A DNA stretch of 64,000 nucleotides, taken from assembly GCA_015178975.1 (NCBI GenBank), contig WHVD01000002.1, positions 992,001 through 1,056,000 on the forward strand, written 5' to 3'. The notes under the pieces are model-generated. The model made no database searches, had not been told where the DNA came from, and saw only the letters and a program-made list of their open reading frames with translations. Source of the DNA: Hysterangium stoloniferum. Lineage: Eukaryota; Basidiomycota; Agaricomycetes; Hysterangiales; Hysterangiaceae. Made by a program: the position numbers and the translations under genes. Positions 44,001-53,856 of the stretch are shown one piece after another (positions within the stretch are counted from its first letter, which is position 1; every line of letters starts with the position of its first letter).

Positions 44001-44528
44001 TCTGCCCAAGAGCAATACCAACATTCAGCGGACAAACACCGGATCCCGCCACCAAACTTCAAGATTGGCGACCGTGTTTATGTCAAAGCTCAATTCTTCC
44101 AGACTACCCGTCCATCAAAGAAGCTTGCTGAAAAATATTTAGGTCCCTTTGAAATTATCGCACAAGTAGGTTCAGTTTCTTGGACTCTACGGCTTCCGGA
44201 TAGCATGCGCGCGGTACACCCGGTATTTCATGTCTCTATGCTAGAACCTTGTACTGCTAACACTATCCCGGATCGCGTGCAATCTCCGCCTCCTCCTGTC
44301 GTCATTGACGGAGAACCCGAGTTTGAAATCTCTCAAATTTTAGATTCAAAAATTGACAAGCGTCGACGCACTTGTAAACTGCTTTACTTGGTCAAGTGGG
44401 CGGGTTACGAGGGCACCGATGAAGAAACCTCATGGATTTTGGCCACGGAACTCGGTGATGCCACGGAAATTGTTACTGACTTTCATACAGCTTACCCACT
44501 CAAACCTGGACCATTATCGTCTCTCTGA
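40725..44528 (+). CDS. Pol of the Ty3/Gypsy element
   Basis: 1267 codons in a frame overlapping gag. Parts in order: protease (FSALIDSGSTHCFLD), a Pro/Ala/Thr-rich linker built of short repeats (about 41340-41470), reverse transcriptase (KKDGSLRLCVDFRGLN, IDLKHAYHLVRI), RNase H (ETDASDYALGAILS), H2C2 zinc module (HFGYNKTLS..CTTC), integrase (MDFIEHLP, TSDRGSEF, DGQTERVNQTLEQYL) and a C-terminal chromodomain (YLVKWAGYEGTDEETSW) that in this lineage steers insertion to heterochromatin. The element as a whole is broken. Confidence 0.9.
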   Translation: MSYGQQPLSLVWETRSSSPGMSAGKSKLFKGSISQGLHRNPVEGQTGCRFEKRVINPVDSAQVRGCVASPRIQEFTRLNASALSHSDSFFVKLMSNMIPKFVFSALIDSGSTHCFLDTKFTQKNSLSTYSINPVALRLFDGTSNSVVTQACDLPISFPCGTSQLVTFYVTQLDSSCSVVLGQNWLTCYNPLIDWIANSITFRTPAATEETAPVSASTAPMAFPAPAVSRTPVIPTAPTASPEPTAPPSISLINAAAFIRASKMDGSQAFTINLKIDEATGRFSTPVSQSEQAADLEGVPEKYHDFADVFSKRKADRLPPHREYDLKIDLEDGAQPPLGHIYPLLSTELSAIRDFLDEHLSIGFIRPSKSPFGAPVLFVRKKDGSLRLCVDFRGLNAVTKKDKYPLPLISDLLDAPRNARIYTKIDLKHAYHLVRIAAGDEWKTTFRTRYGAFEWLVIPFGLTNAPSVFQRFINDKQVREVLQRLRQHGLFANGKKCTFDTDSVEYLGFMMGPDGLCMDETKVQVIKDWPEPRKVKDIQSFLGFANFYRRFIRGYSDITLPLTRLTRKGTPWNFNDKCQKAFNLLKNSFSTAPILLHWKPDFLLIVETDASDYALGAILSIQDSDGEVHPVAFLSRTFTGAELNYDVHDKELLAIFSAFKVWRHYLEGSGALIDVVTDHKNLEYFSTTKLLTRRQARWSEYLSAFNMIIRFRPGRLGGKPDALTRRWDVYPKEGSNDYATVNPHNLKPIFTNQQLTASVRATFLVNPIVCGIIIMDIEKLHQDILSAIPLDPVTKAHLDNPVDPDQPRWSLDQHGFIRLDDRIYVPDFNGLRLRILQYKHDHPLSGHFGYNKTLSLIRREYTWPGLRGFVKHYCKSCTTCPRSKSQRHKPYGLLKQLPVPEHLWNSISMDFIEHLPDSEGFSAILVVVDRFSKQGIFIPTYDTITTVQLAELFIIHVFSKHGVPSHVTSDRGSEFVSHFFRSLGKSLDMTLHFTSGHHPEGDGQTERVNQTLEQYLRVYCNYQQDNWKTLLPLAEFAYNNAPSATTGVSPFFANKGYNPNITVHPERNLASVRAQEFTTDLHELHEELRTAILSAQEQYQHSADKHRIPPPNFKIGDRVYVKAQFFQTTRPSKKLAEKYLGPFEIIAQVGSVSWTLRLPDSMRAVHPVFHVSMLEPCTANTIPDRVQSPPPPVVIDGEPEFEISQILDSKIDKRRRTCKLLYLVKWAGYEGTDEETSWILATELGDATEIVTDFHTAYPLKPGPLSSL

Positions 44529-44727
44529 CCGCACTCCGCGGACCCCGTGTTACATTTGGACTCATTTTCATTATTCCCTGTCGCCCTATGTCTCTCTTTG
44601 CTTTTACAGGTTCTGACATGTCTGGTCAAGTCTTCAAGCGGACTCTCCGCGGACTTTGGCTTTGACTTTTATTTTTCTTTCACGCTTTACTTTATGTTCA
44701 ATTACTTTCTATTTCTATATAACTTTT

Positions 44728-45711
44728 TCAGTCTACATTTATGGGACTGTTCTTTTTCCCTGCTTCCTCAGCTATCTCCTCTGGGAGCTCCGCGACCTCC
44801 GCGGCAACCCCGTCCTCATCCGATCCGGCATCCTCGGAACTCCCGACTTGCGGCTCCTTATATACATAGCCGCCATACTCCGCCAGGAACTTCCAAAACT
44901 CCTCGCGGAGTCCGGACAGCTCCTTTGCCACCACAATTTGGACCTTGTTGCTCTTCTGGAGCAACTCGTTTTGGGCCTCGATGCCCTCGGCGATCCGTCC
45001 AAGGACCTCGTCCAACCCGGACAACCCGTCCGTCCCGCTTATGTCTCGCACCCCGGATCCCGTGGCCTGCTCGTGCACAAGCGAGCACCTCGCCTTGAGG
45101 TGCGCCCATTGATAACATCCCGGCCCCCGGCCGGCCTTTCGGTTGCATTCCATGTTCCGGTCGTTGCAACCGGAACACCACGGCTCGTTCCGCGTCGGAA
45201 GACGGACTGGCGCCGCCTTCCTTGCCTTCTGTTGATATGGTCAGTTTCCGCGGGTATTCCTTGGACATGAGGCCTACCTTTTGGGGGCTCTCTGGCTCCC
45301 CTTCGGACTCGGACTCCACCTCTGTCGCTTTGCGCTGAAAATCACAAGTCAGAAAAAACCGACAAGTTGAATATTGGGACTTACCTTTCCCGCAACAATG
45401 GCGGCCCTCTCCGCGGCCAACCGGGCTTTCTCCGCAGCCACCTGGGCGTTCTCCGTGGCCACTCGCGCAGCCTCCTCCGCCTCACGTTCCCTCTCCTTTG
45501 CAGCCTCTTCCTCCGCGGCCAATGCTTCCTGGTACTCTCTGTCCAGGGCCTCCTCAGCCTCCCTCGCCTCTCTCTCTGCTGCTTCACGAAGCTGGCGCTG
45601 CTCTTCTCGCCGCGCCAACAATTGGGCCGCCATCCACGGCGCCCGATACGGAGTGCCCGTGGAGGGCCCTGCTGTCGGCATTGGCTTGCGTGGTGTGGGT
45701 TTTGGTCCCAT
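44728..45711 (-). CDS. Antisense, spliced accessory gene inside the Ty3/Gypsy element
   Basis: Opposite in strand to gag-pol, between pol and the 3' LTR. ATG at 45711 (MGPKPTPRKPMPTAGPST) opens exon 1 (45711-45385), mostly a charged coiled coil (REEQRQLREAAEREAREAEE). Intron 1 is 50 nt (45384-45335, GTAAGT..TTTTCAG), exon 2 is 57 nt (Glu/Ser-rich), intron 2 is 49 nt (45277-45229, GTAGGC..CAACAG), exon 3 runs 45228-44728. All junctions keep frame and give about 294 residues. Exon 3 starts with a basic, Cys-rich module (CSGCNDRNMECNRKAGRGPG) followed by an amphipathic region (LDEVLGRIAEGIEAQNELLQ) and an acidic tail. It could bind nucleic acid; function unknown. Similar Cys-patterned proteins are common in Agaricomycetes (recall). 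Confidence 0.7.
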
Positions 45712-45920
45712 AGTGACGAAGATGGGGGTAATAAAGAAGAAGAAATTTCTATTTTTCAATTTTTTATATAGGCTCGTCGTGTTTGAACCTTACCTTCCAG
45801 ATCACATGACTCTTTGACACATACGTGTAACCGACATGACTTTTGACACATGCGCGTAGCCGACAAGAACCTTATTTAGGTCTAGAGCCTCTTTGGGACT
45901 TCGGCATAAAGGGAGGATAC

Positions 45921-46740
45921 TGTTACGACCGGACAAATCCTGCCGGACTCCGGGCACTAACTCGTACGCCCCCACGCGCTACAAGCACCAATCGTCTGTT
46001 TATAGGATTTCCCGCCCGGACTCCGTTACGTCAAGACTCGTTACGTTCGACCTCATTAAGACACATATCAGTCACCGGACTTCCCCCGGACCCCGTCTCT
46101 GTCTATGTCCGTCTTCGTCCCACACATCAGTCACCGGAACCCGCTTAGAATCCCGTCACCGCTCTAATCAAGCCCCGTTCCCGTTTTAGTCAAATGACCT
46201 GTCACGATTTAGGACTCCGCTCCCGCTCCATTTCCCGTTATGGGTTATGCTTTGTCACGATTCGGACTCCGCTCCATTCCGTCCCGTTCCTAACACCAAT
46301 TTGGTGTTTACTATTCCCGTTTTATGTTTTGCTCGTTTCGTCTCATTATTACTGGATTCGGTATGTCATGCATTCCACGGTCTATATAAACTGGCAGATG
46401 TTGTACATACAATCCAGTCAGAAAATTAGCTTAGATTCCCCCCAGTAATCTAATACATTTTCCTCTCTAAAACCCTACTCTTATCAGACCGCTCGCACTA
46501 GTCGGAGCCCACGGGCTCCGGCGCATCTATCTCTCTCGACTATCTCGATTCACGACTCTCGACTCACGACCTACGACTCACGACCCACGAACCCCCGCCC
46601 AGACTCCCCGGGATTCCCGTCCGCCTGTCTGAAATTGGACAACACGATCTAGCGAGGGCGCAGCCTATAAGCTGAAGCCAAGTCCTACCGGATATCCCGC
46701 GGGTTTCTCCGGAAACCCGGCCTGAGTGTGTATCCTAACA
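45921..46740 (+). repeat. 3' LTR of the Ty3/Gypsy element
   Basis: 820 bp, about ten differences from the 5' LTR, preceded by the purine tract AAAGGGAGGA. Confidence 0.95.
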
Positions 46741-46745
46741 ACATC

Positions 46746-47265
46746 CCTGAAAAAAGGCAAAGGAATGGTTTGAGAATAATGGAATGACTGTCCTACCATG
46801 GCCTGCCCAATCTCCAGACCTCAATCCAATTGAGCATCTATGGGATTACTTGAAGAGAAAGCTGGGACAGTATGCCACTGTACCAAGTGGGATTCTGGAG
46901 TTGTGGAAGAGGATAGAGAGGGAGTGGGAAGATATACCAGCTTCTGAGTGTTAGAAGTTAATTGAAAGCATGCCAAGAAGGATTGAGGCAGTCATAAAGG
47001 CCAAGGGAGGGTATACCAAGTATTAAAATATAGCATATATTGCATCATAATCATCAGCATCAAAACCATTTCAATGAGTAGGCCTGAATAAACTATTTTT
47101 AGCATACCCAAAAATGTATATTACATAATAATATTCTAGACACTGATTCTAGATATGTTTAGCTATACACTGTATTTTTGTGAGATATTTTGCTACTTTT
47201 TCTCCCCTGGTAGTGGCCTGCCAACATGCAAATGTCAAAGATTGAAAAGGTTTTGAGAGTCACTG
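46746..47265 (+). pseudogene. Tc1-type transposase copy 2, 3' part and terminal inverted repeat
   Basis: Resumes just after the Gypsy TSD with WFENNGMTVLPWPAQ, then SPDLNPIEHLWDYLKRK (catalytic Glu) to a stop near 47026. From 47029 the sequence is the 235-bp TIR, ending GAGAGTCACTG at 47265 next to TA. The flank beyond is the same as the flank of copy 1, so this is a duplicated locus, not a second insertion. Confidence 0.85.
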
Positions 47266-47301
47266 TATCATATTTCAACAGATTTAACTGGATAAAAGTA
47301 T

Positions 47302-47396
47302 AGCCTTAGACAGGAATTGAACCTGCAACCTTAAGACTCTTACCCAGTCAGAGGGACTGTAAGAGTCTTACACTCTACCAAATGAGCTACCAAGGC
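47302..47396 (-). tRNA. tRNA-Lys-like copy (empty site of the 1.9-kb element)
   Basis: Uninterrupted counterpart of the split copy at 21476/23402. Decayed (TTCAATT T loop, TTAGGC acceptor) but continuous, so it shows the pre-insertion sequence GTAAGACTCTTACAG. Confidence 0.5.
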
Positions 47397-47549
47397 ACAG
47401 GTGATAAGGTCCACATGGTAATACATGCAGAACCACAGCACCACCATTGTTATGTTCATCAGGATAACCCCCCTCTCTAAAATAAATTCAGGATCCTTAG
47501 TAGAGCCTTATTTTAATAACCTCAGGTACCCTGAAACCAACCTAGCACC

Positions 47550-47837
47550 ATGGATGAACCCTATGTGGAAGAAGTTCTAGAAAACCTGGAAGGTTTGGAA
47601 AATGGAGATGAGTCCATGGGCTCTGACAGCAGCAAGAATGCCCCTGATCCAGCCACTATACCCCATCTGCATTTCATGTACCCCACTACTGACATGGTAG
47701 CAAGGACCTTGAATAAATTTATGGATGCAATGATTGAAGAAAGAAAGAACAAACATCAAGAACCTGTGCAATCCAAAGTCAATGCACTGCAACCTTTCAC
47801 TGGCTCAAATCCCACCAAATTGTCAACTGGATTGTAA
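47550..47837 (+). mobile_element. Ty3/Gypsy gag fragment
   Basis: Frame reads TLNKFMDAMIEERKNKHQEP then SKVNALQPFTGSNPTKLST, parallel to gag positions TIDKFMTHLLEEQKKKEQEP and NAPEPFTGSNPNKLST at 39598. It is cut off by a junction to an LTR fragment in the opposite orientation. Confidence 0.75.
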
Positions 47838-48369
47838 GTACATGAGTATGGGAGACTTATATAGACTGTGGAATGTAATAATACCAAATCTGGAAATGAT
47901 GAGGGATAGAACAATTGAACATAAAACAAAATAAGTAAATACTAAACTGGGAATTTGGGATGGGATGGAATGGAAGCAGAGAACAAACTAGATAGGTCAT
48001 TAGACCATAATGAGTGTGGGGTTCTATCCTCTGTTGGAGGGGTTCTGGGAGTCCAGTTGGAGTCCAGTGATGGGAACAGAGAGTCGGGTATAAACAGGTT
48101 GATGTGTGCATCCGGCAGAGTCTGAAGACTGGTGTATGAGACACAGTGTCAGATATAGACAGGTTGACATGTGGGTCCAGCAGAGTCCAACGACTGCAGG
48201 AGCAGGGTTCTATGCCCTGTTAGAGGGGTTCTGGGAGTCCAGTCGGAGTCCGGTGACATGCAGGTCCCAGCAGGTACTCTGGTTGTAACTGTACCTTGGG
48301 TATGATATAGAGAGTCGGGTGCATATAGGATGGGGTCTAGAGCCCAGTGGATTTTCCGGTCCTAACACA
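47838..48369 (-). mobile_element. Gypsy-family LTR, truncated
   Basis: Begins at 48369 (TGTTAGGACCGG on the minus strand) in the same flanking sequence as the 11649 LTR. Its 3' end is lost at the junction with the gag fragment. Confidence 0.65.
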
Positions 48370-49240
48370 TAGGTGTATCAGGAAAGGGTCCTGAACATAT
48401 TCAGGTACATGATGTCTTTGTTTTTTGTCATTGACCATGACTTTGTTATTGAGCTTGATGCAAACTTGTAGCAAGAGGCTCCTCTGTTATCTCTCCATGA
48501 CTATTGACCCCTGCCAACACTCAATCAGCCACTGCAAGACCTGACTTAAGGCATATGTCCATTTTTGTGCCTATTTGACTCATCTGTCTTCTTATGTGCC
48601 TCTCTGATTGGCCTCCCAATCACCCATTCTCACCTTAGTATAAAACTCTCATCTTGTACCCTACAGTTCTTTAGTTCCAATATCAATTTAGCTTCCTCTA
48701 CTCTTTACTTAATCTTCAACAAGAAGTCCTCAGCTAGCTAAGACTCATACCTCCTTGACTCTTAGCATTCTGGCCCACTGGCTGATTTTGCTAAGTGCTA
48801 ACTTAGTTCTATTGCATTCTATTTACTTTTTTCCAAATACTTGAGCAACTTAAACAGTTTGTGTGAGGGCACAACACATAAGTTGAAACCAAGCTCCACT
48901 TGTATTGTAGAACCAGAGCACTTGGGTATGCATGTACTAATGCTATGGACCCTCAAAGTTCCATGACTCTTTAGCTTTAGACCATAGACCTGTTAGAATA
49001 TGTGATACACATCTAAGTCTAATCTCACATCTCATCTTGTGACTGCATAGATCTGACCAGTTCATGTCATGTGATAATGTATATTTAGTTTAGTGTTCAC
49101 TAGTTCTGTAGTACACACAAACATGCAACACACAGACCAGTGAACAGACCATGGACTTAGTATATAATTAGTCTAGTTGAGGAGTAGGATCCTCATCTAG
49201 CAATATCACCAGTTTAATACCTACACCACTTCCTTGGGGA
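48370..49240. repeat. Inverted duplicate of 10780-11648
   Basis: Contains, at 48400-48560, a decayed cassette stretch (GCAAGAGGCTCCTCTGTTATC) parallel to the WDR59-like gene. No intact gene. Confidence 0.7.
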
Positions 49241-49913
49241 GAGTATAATTCCTCCTGAAATCTAGGTCTCATGTTATCGGTAGGTCAGAATCAGGCTGGG
49301 TCAATGACAAAGCTGACACTCATCATTATTGACATATGATGAATCAAGTGCTGTAACAGTATCATGGACTGCAATGGTACACAGATGTTCTTGTCTTTGT
49401 AACCATAATCACTCACCACTATCCCTAGATTCCTTAATGGCCCATTGGAGCTGAGTAGACATAGCTGGTTGTCCTGAAGTTGTGTGGTCCAAACATTGAA
49501 GAAAAGGCAGTTTGTTGGCCAATCCATCAGCCATCTCAAGGGAAGGGATATTTGTAATTCAATGGGAATTGGAGCATCAGACAGGTCATCAGGAAAAGCA
49601 GAGTATACATACATGTAAATACATATCAGAGGGAGGGTAAATCACCTTAACATGGGATGGCTACTAGGTAAGTATTTGCATGTCTATATCACACTTGCTC
49701 TCCCCGTGCTGCTTTGCCATTGGATATGGAATCGGTGTATAGGCTAGAAGATCGTATTCAAGGAGAGAGAAGTTTGAAATATTAGGAGGAAATGCCATCC
49801 ACGCTGCACCTTATAACATACATACAAGGGAAAACAATTCAGATACAAACCAATGGGCTAAACAAGTCAAAGTTCATCCAGCATCGAGCCACTTCATTTG
49901 TTTCTTTCCTGCC
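49241..49913. other. Unrecognised CpG-poor stretch
   Basis: A 107-codon minus-strand frame (49614-49291; PLRWLMDWPTNCLFFNVW) is open but unrecognised, and its composition matches decayed repeats. 49236-49275 matches 6640-6680 inverted. Confidence 0.35.
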
Positions 49914-50280
49914 GAAGGTAAGCAATGTACTGGTTACTGTAAAACCTCCAAAAATCCAAAGAATAATAATGATAGGAATGAGGTAGAATTGTAGCTACAA
50001 AGACATATATTGTTATGGAATTCAGTAAGGACGGCTATCGCTATCGTGACTCTTGTTGAGGATGTGTAACATTCTGCCGCATAGCAAAGTATTTCCGCAG
50101 AGTGTTGTGACCCCCCTGAGAATGCACATCAAATCCACAAATCGTGGAGTTGTTCTTATACCGGAACCCACTGTCCGCAGAAGTTTCGGACCCAGTTTCC
50201 GCTCCCAAACATCGGCCTCCCCACCCATCATGAGAAATAACACATGTGATCGTCCAATCAGCCTTCCTTTCAGACTATGA
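49914..50280 (+). mobile_element. Copia-gag cassette flank, copy 3
   Basis: Starts within the motif LPKVSNVLVTVK of the gag-like fragment and continues to the TGATCGTCCAATCAGCC boundary, parallel to 26800-27160. The N-terminal gag part is missing. Confidence 0.5.
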
Positions 50281-50398
50281 CCTAAATATGCAATTTTGGT
50301 GCTTAATGGCTAGTTCCATAATTCTCAAAAATATTTCATACACTTGGAAAAAGAAATATATGTAGGAAGGAGTCCGTGATTTATTGGGATAAAAATAT

Positions 50399-50493
50399 TG
50401 CCTCAGGCGGGAATCGAACCCGCAACCTTAAGGCTCTTACCCGGTCAGAGGGACTGTAAGAGTCTGACGCTCTACCAACTGAGCTACCAAGGC
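50399..50493 (-). tRNA. tRNA-Lys(CTT)-like gene
   Basis: Reverse copy with acceptor, T arm (GCGGG/CCCGC, TTCGATT), A- and B-boxes and the T5 run intact. Best single match to the consensus together with 5191. Confidence 0.6.
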
Positions 50494-50885
50494 ATGGGTT
50501 ATTATACCCACATTGTAATATATATTGAACCGTGACACCCCGTTGTTACGTTCTGCCTTTGAATCTGCTATCTGTCCCCCATTCTAGACTTATTTGTCGG
50601 ACTACACCTTACTGTTGTTGTAGTAGTATTTACAGTGACAAAATGATAAGGTCATCAGGCTAAGTCAATATATCGTGGGATGCAAAGTTTGAACTTAATA
50701 GATGTCTGATCCCCACTCCGTTAACTGGAACAGTACTCTTATCCAACTCATATTGCATCTCGGTGTTGGAAAAATATGGATGGGTTGGAAACACCATGGA
50801 CGAATACGCCACCTAGCAAGTAAGTAAAGTCGCCCTGCCAACCGCGGTCGTGGTCTAGTGCACGTGCTGAACAAAATTGGCGGGT

Positions 50886-52290
50886 ATGTATGTCTCTGCG
50901 CTCAGATTCAATTGGGACATGATAGCGGGATACGAAGGCACTGTTTACACACCTCTAACGCAGAGCAAAGAGGAAACTACCGCTGTGGGGACCCTCCATC
51001 TCCTTGACAATGACGCCAAGCACGGTCATCTGCAATCTACCCTCCAGTCGACCCCACATGATAGCCATCATTCCGCCCGTGTCCAACTATCCGCCCATTC
51101 CGACTCTTCATCGCCACGTCTGACCCCCTCACCCTCTCCTCGGGCTAACCCAAGCCCTCTTCTGTATGACGCGTCTATCTCTAGCACGGGTGCATCAGGC
51201 AAGGGTCCCGGAACATATTCAGGTACATGACGTTTTCTTTACATTGACCATGACTTTGTGATTGAACTTGATGCAAACATGTAGCGAGAGGCTCCTCCAT
51301 TATCTCACCGCAACTATTGACGGCTGTGAACACTCGATCGGCCGCTGCGAGACCCGACTTTAGGCGGATGTCCGTGGCTCTGCCTACACTAGCGGCGGCC
51401 AGCTGGATGACTCTGATAGCGAGAGTGGAAGCGATAGCGAGACGAACATAACGTCTATGGTAGTGAGAGTGGAGGAAAGGCCAGTTTGGTAGGTGACGGA
51501 CGGGGACGTATCCAATTCGAAGAAACGGGTGGAATATCATCGTCATTAATGGAGTCCTCACTTCCTACAAGCCGCACATCATCCTTCATCACCGATCCCC
51601 GCTCTACACCGTTCTTTAAAAACCTGCACGCATCATCCAGCTTCTCGAAGGACCACCCGATACCCATCTCGCAAGCGACGAGCGTGGCAATGGGGAACAC
51701 GACGACGAAGACGAACACGGAGATAGTAATGCCCATTCGGGCTCTTCGACGAGGAAATTGTCTCCGAAACCGGGGATGGGATCAGGCTTGGGCCTCTCAA
51801 ACATGGGGCCTGTCGCTGTTGGGGAGCGGACGGTCATAAACGTTAGGAGAAGAGTTACTGAACAAGACGTCATGTGGACAGACCTGGTGAGGGATGCGTT
51901 GAAAGAGACAGTAGCGGATTTTGCGGAGATGGTGAGTCTTTGGATGTGCCTTGAATTTGTGCGAGTCCTGATGATGCTTACGTTGATTTTCTTAGGGGGA
52001 TGTCCAAATGTTTGCCTTACTTGCTATTGCGGCACCTAACGAACTGGGGGATTGGACCCATACGTGCAGCGACAGTTGTTGATGCATATGTTGGTGAGCT
52101 ACTAGAGCCTACAATAATGTATCAAAATTCTTCGTAATCTTTCGCGCTATAAATGCTTTCCCGGCTTCAGCTTCACGAACCTGCTGCTGATGTGCGGAAA
52201 TATGCACATTACGAGCTGGTTCGAGAAACAAAGGCGTCACAATTGTCAGATCCTTTGGCCTTGAATCTTTGGGTTTCATACAAAGTTCGA
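50886..52290 (+). pseudogene. WDR59/Mtc5-like host-gene fragment, best preserved forward arm
   Basis: ATG 50886 MYVSALRFNWDM, Ser/Pro linker, intron 51223-51284, acidic stretch, GDGRGRIQFEET, Ser/Thr linker, GMGSGLGLSNMGPVAVGERT, RRRVTEQDVMWTDLVRDAL, KETVADFAEM at 51931, intron 51932-51995 (GTGAGT..CTTAG), GDVQMFALLAIAAPNELG, intron of about 77 nt (52094-52170), ADVRKYAHYELVRE, ASQLSDPLALNLW. Intron positions at conserved blocks show it derives from a spliced host gene rather than from a retrocopy. One G too many near 52040 and frame conflicts at junctions make it a pseudogene. SEA/GATOR2 proteins regulate TORC1 at the vacuole; that role is inferred from the resemblance only. Confidence 0.45.
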
Positions 52291-52349
52291 GACCATGGCG
52301 GGAACTAACCGAGGAATATATCTTAATAAGTTACAAAGGTATAAACCCA

Positions 52350-52740
52350 GTGGACGGATATATATGGATTCTTACCTGGGTTGTATCTCGAACCAGCTCG
52401 TAAGGGCCATATTTCCGCACATGAGAGGAAGTGCATGAAGCTGCTCACCAACATATGCATCAACAAATCTTGCTCCACGTATCGGTCCGGTCCCCAGTTC
52501 TTTAGATGCCACAATAGCAAGTAAGGCACACATTTGGAAGTCCCTTTAAGAAAATCAACGTAAGCATCATCAGGGCTCGGAAACTTTCAAGAAACCTCCA
52601 AACACTCACCATCTCCGCAAAATCCCGCTACCGTCTCTTTCAAAGCATCCCAGACCACGTCTGTTCCACCTGACGTCTCCATAAGTAACTCTTCTCCCAG
52701 AGTTTATGACCGTCCGCTCCCCAACAGCGACAGAGTCGGA
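52350..52740 (-). pseudogene. WDR59/Mtc5-like C-terminal region, reverse arm
   Basis: Minus-strand counterpart of 2590-2985: VGERTVIN, DALKE-like block, intron-like gap of about 65 nt, VQMCALLAIVASKELGTGP and VDAYVGEQLHALPLMCG. It faces the forward arm ending at 52290, giving a tail-to-tail inverted repeat with about 60 bp between arms. Confidence 0.42.
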
Positions 52741-53060
52741 GCCTGTCAAAGGACGAATCAGTGAGTCCAGCGTCGGATTGGAGGAGCAGTGGCCTGACGC
52801 TACGTATAGCAGAGATCAATTGCAGTGCACACTCGAAGGCTGTCAGAGGACATGTAAGTATGTCCAGTGTCGTGTTTTATGATGAATTTAAGTGGGCAGT
52901 CGAAGACTGTCAAGGGGCAAGTGTGTCCAACATGGGGTTGGAACAGCGACTCTGTGCTCCTCGTAGTAGTGATGTATATAAGTGGACTGTTGAAGACTGA
53001 AGGGACGAAGCGGTGTGTCCAGGATCGGTTTTGAGCAGCAGCAGCTCAGAGCAATGAATT
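52735..53060. repeat. Minisatellite of about 90 bp units, copy 3
   Basis: Mirror of 2262-2620. In one plus frame it reads repeated VSNMGLEQRLCA and YKWTVEDC peptides. Confidence 0.6.
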
Positions 53061-53651
53061 TCAGCGAACGAGTACTCGATATGCATGGGATGAAAGGGCC
53101 TAGCCCGAGACAGAGTGATAGAACGTGCAAGTTAGATGAGACTGTTGGCGATTGGGATAGCGATAAACTAATAGAATCTAGATTACATGATGTGGACAAT
53201 GATAATGAATTTGAAGATGAAATCGATGGCATGTCGATAGGACAGCATGCACACATGGAACGTTGGGATCTGGGATAAACGGTGTGGCGCGGAAGGGGAT
53301 CATGCACCAGAGATGAGAGTCTGCGTAGATGGCGTTTGCCATATCCTGCAGGATTCCCGTATGCATTCTCAGAGAGCTCGAGCCTGCCTGAATGGGGCAG
53401 CGTTCAGCAGGATGCGAGAAGATTGGCGGTGGGATGCGGGTGCGTGTGAGATCGCAATGGGAAAAATGAACTAACCCGAAGGCTTTGAAGAGTATCGGGG
53501 GCGAACTGAGACGAGACGAGATGAAGGGAAAGGGCAGAGTGGGAAGTGACACATATGAGAACAGTGGGTAATGACAACAGGGAAACGCAAAGTGGCTTTG
53601 TCTGTCATGTGACGTACCTTCATCAGAGCTCCTGGACGAATAAATTCGTCC
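53061..53651 (+). repeat. Cassette segment P, copy 3, ending in the first-exon-like peptide
   Basis: Plus-strand frame 53015-53278 includes CKLDETVGDWDSDKLIESRL and FEDEIDGM. At the right end (53604-53651, minus strand) the peptide MELILDEFIRPGALMK, its GTACGT donor and the palindrome (53634-53651) recur. Confidence 0.45.
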
Positions 53652-53761
53652 AAAATAAGTTCCATGCTTAAAAATATTTCATGCACCTGGAAAAATATAT
53701 ATATATGGTTCACTAGGAATTCTTGGTAGGAAGGATCCGTGATTTAACGCGATAAAAATAT

Positions 53762-53856
53762 TGCCTCAGGCGAGAATCGAACCCGCGACCTTAACACTCT
53801 TACCCGGTCAGAGGGACTGTAAGAGTCTTACGCTCTACCAACTGAGCTACCAAGGC
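53762..53856 (-). tRNA. tRNA-Lys(CTT)-like gene
   Basis: Mirror of the 1469 type (TAAGACTCTTA, GTGTTAAGGTCGCGGG). T arm GCGGG/CTCGC, TTCGATT intact. A T5 run follows. Confidence 0.55.

Larger units (their letters stand above)
38737..46745 (+). mobile_element. Ty3/Gypsy chromovirus, near full length, TSD ACATC
   Basis: Two 820-bp LTRs (38742-39561; 45921-46740) differ at about ten positions (about 1.2 percent, mostly C/T transitions), so the insertion is fairly recent. ACATC lies at 38737-38741 and 46741-46745. Order: LTR, gag, overlapping pol (protease, reverse transcriptase, RNase H, zinc-binding H2C2, integrase, chromodomain), an antisense accessory gene, a purine tract AAAGGGAGGA just before the 3' LTR. 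It is broken, with about one break seen. It sits inside the Tc1 transposase copy 2. Confidence 0.95.

Noticed and set aside
44728-45771. Several other long frames on both strands in the Gypsy 3' region (for example 147 codons at 45374 plus).
   Set aside because: They are shadows of the GC-rich antisense coiled-coil exon; only the antisense chain has consistent splice sites and an ATG context.
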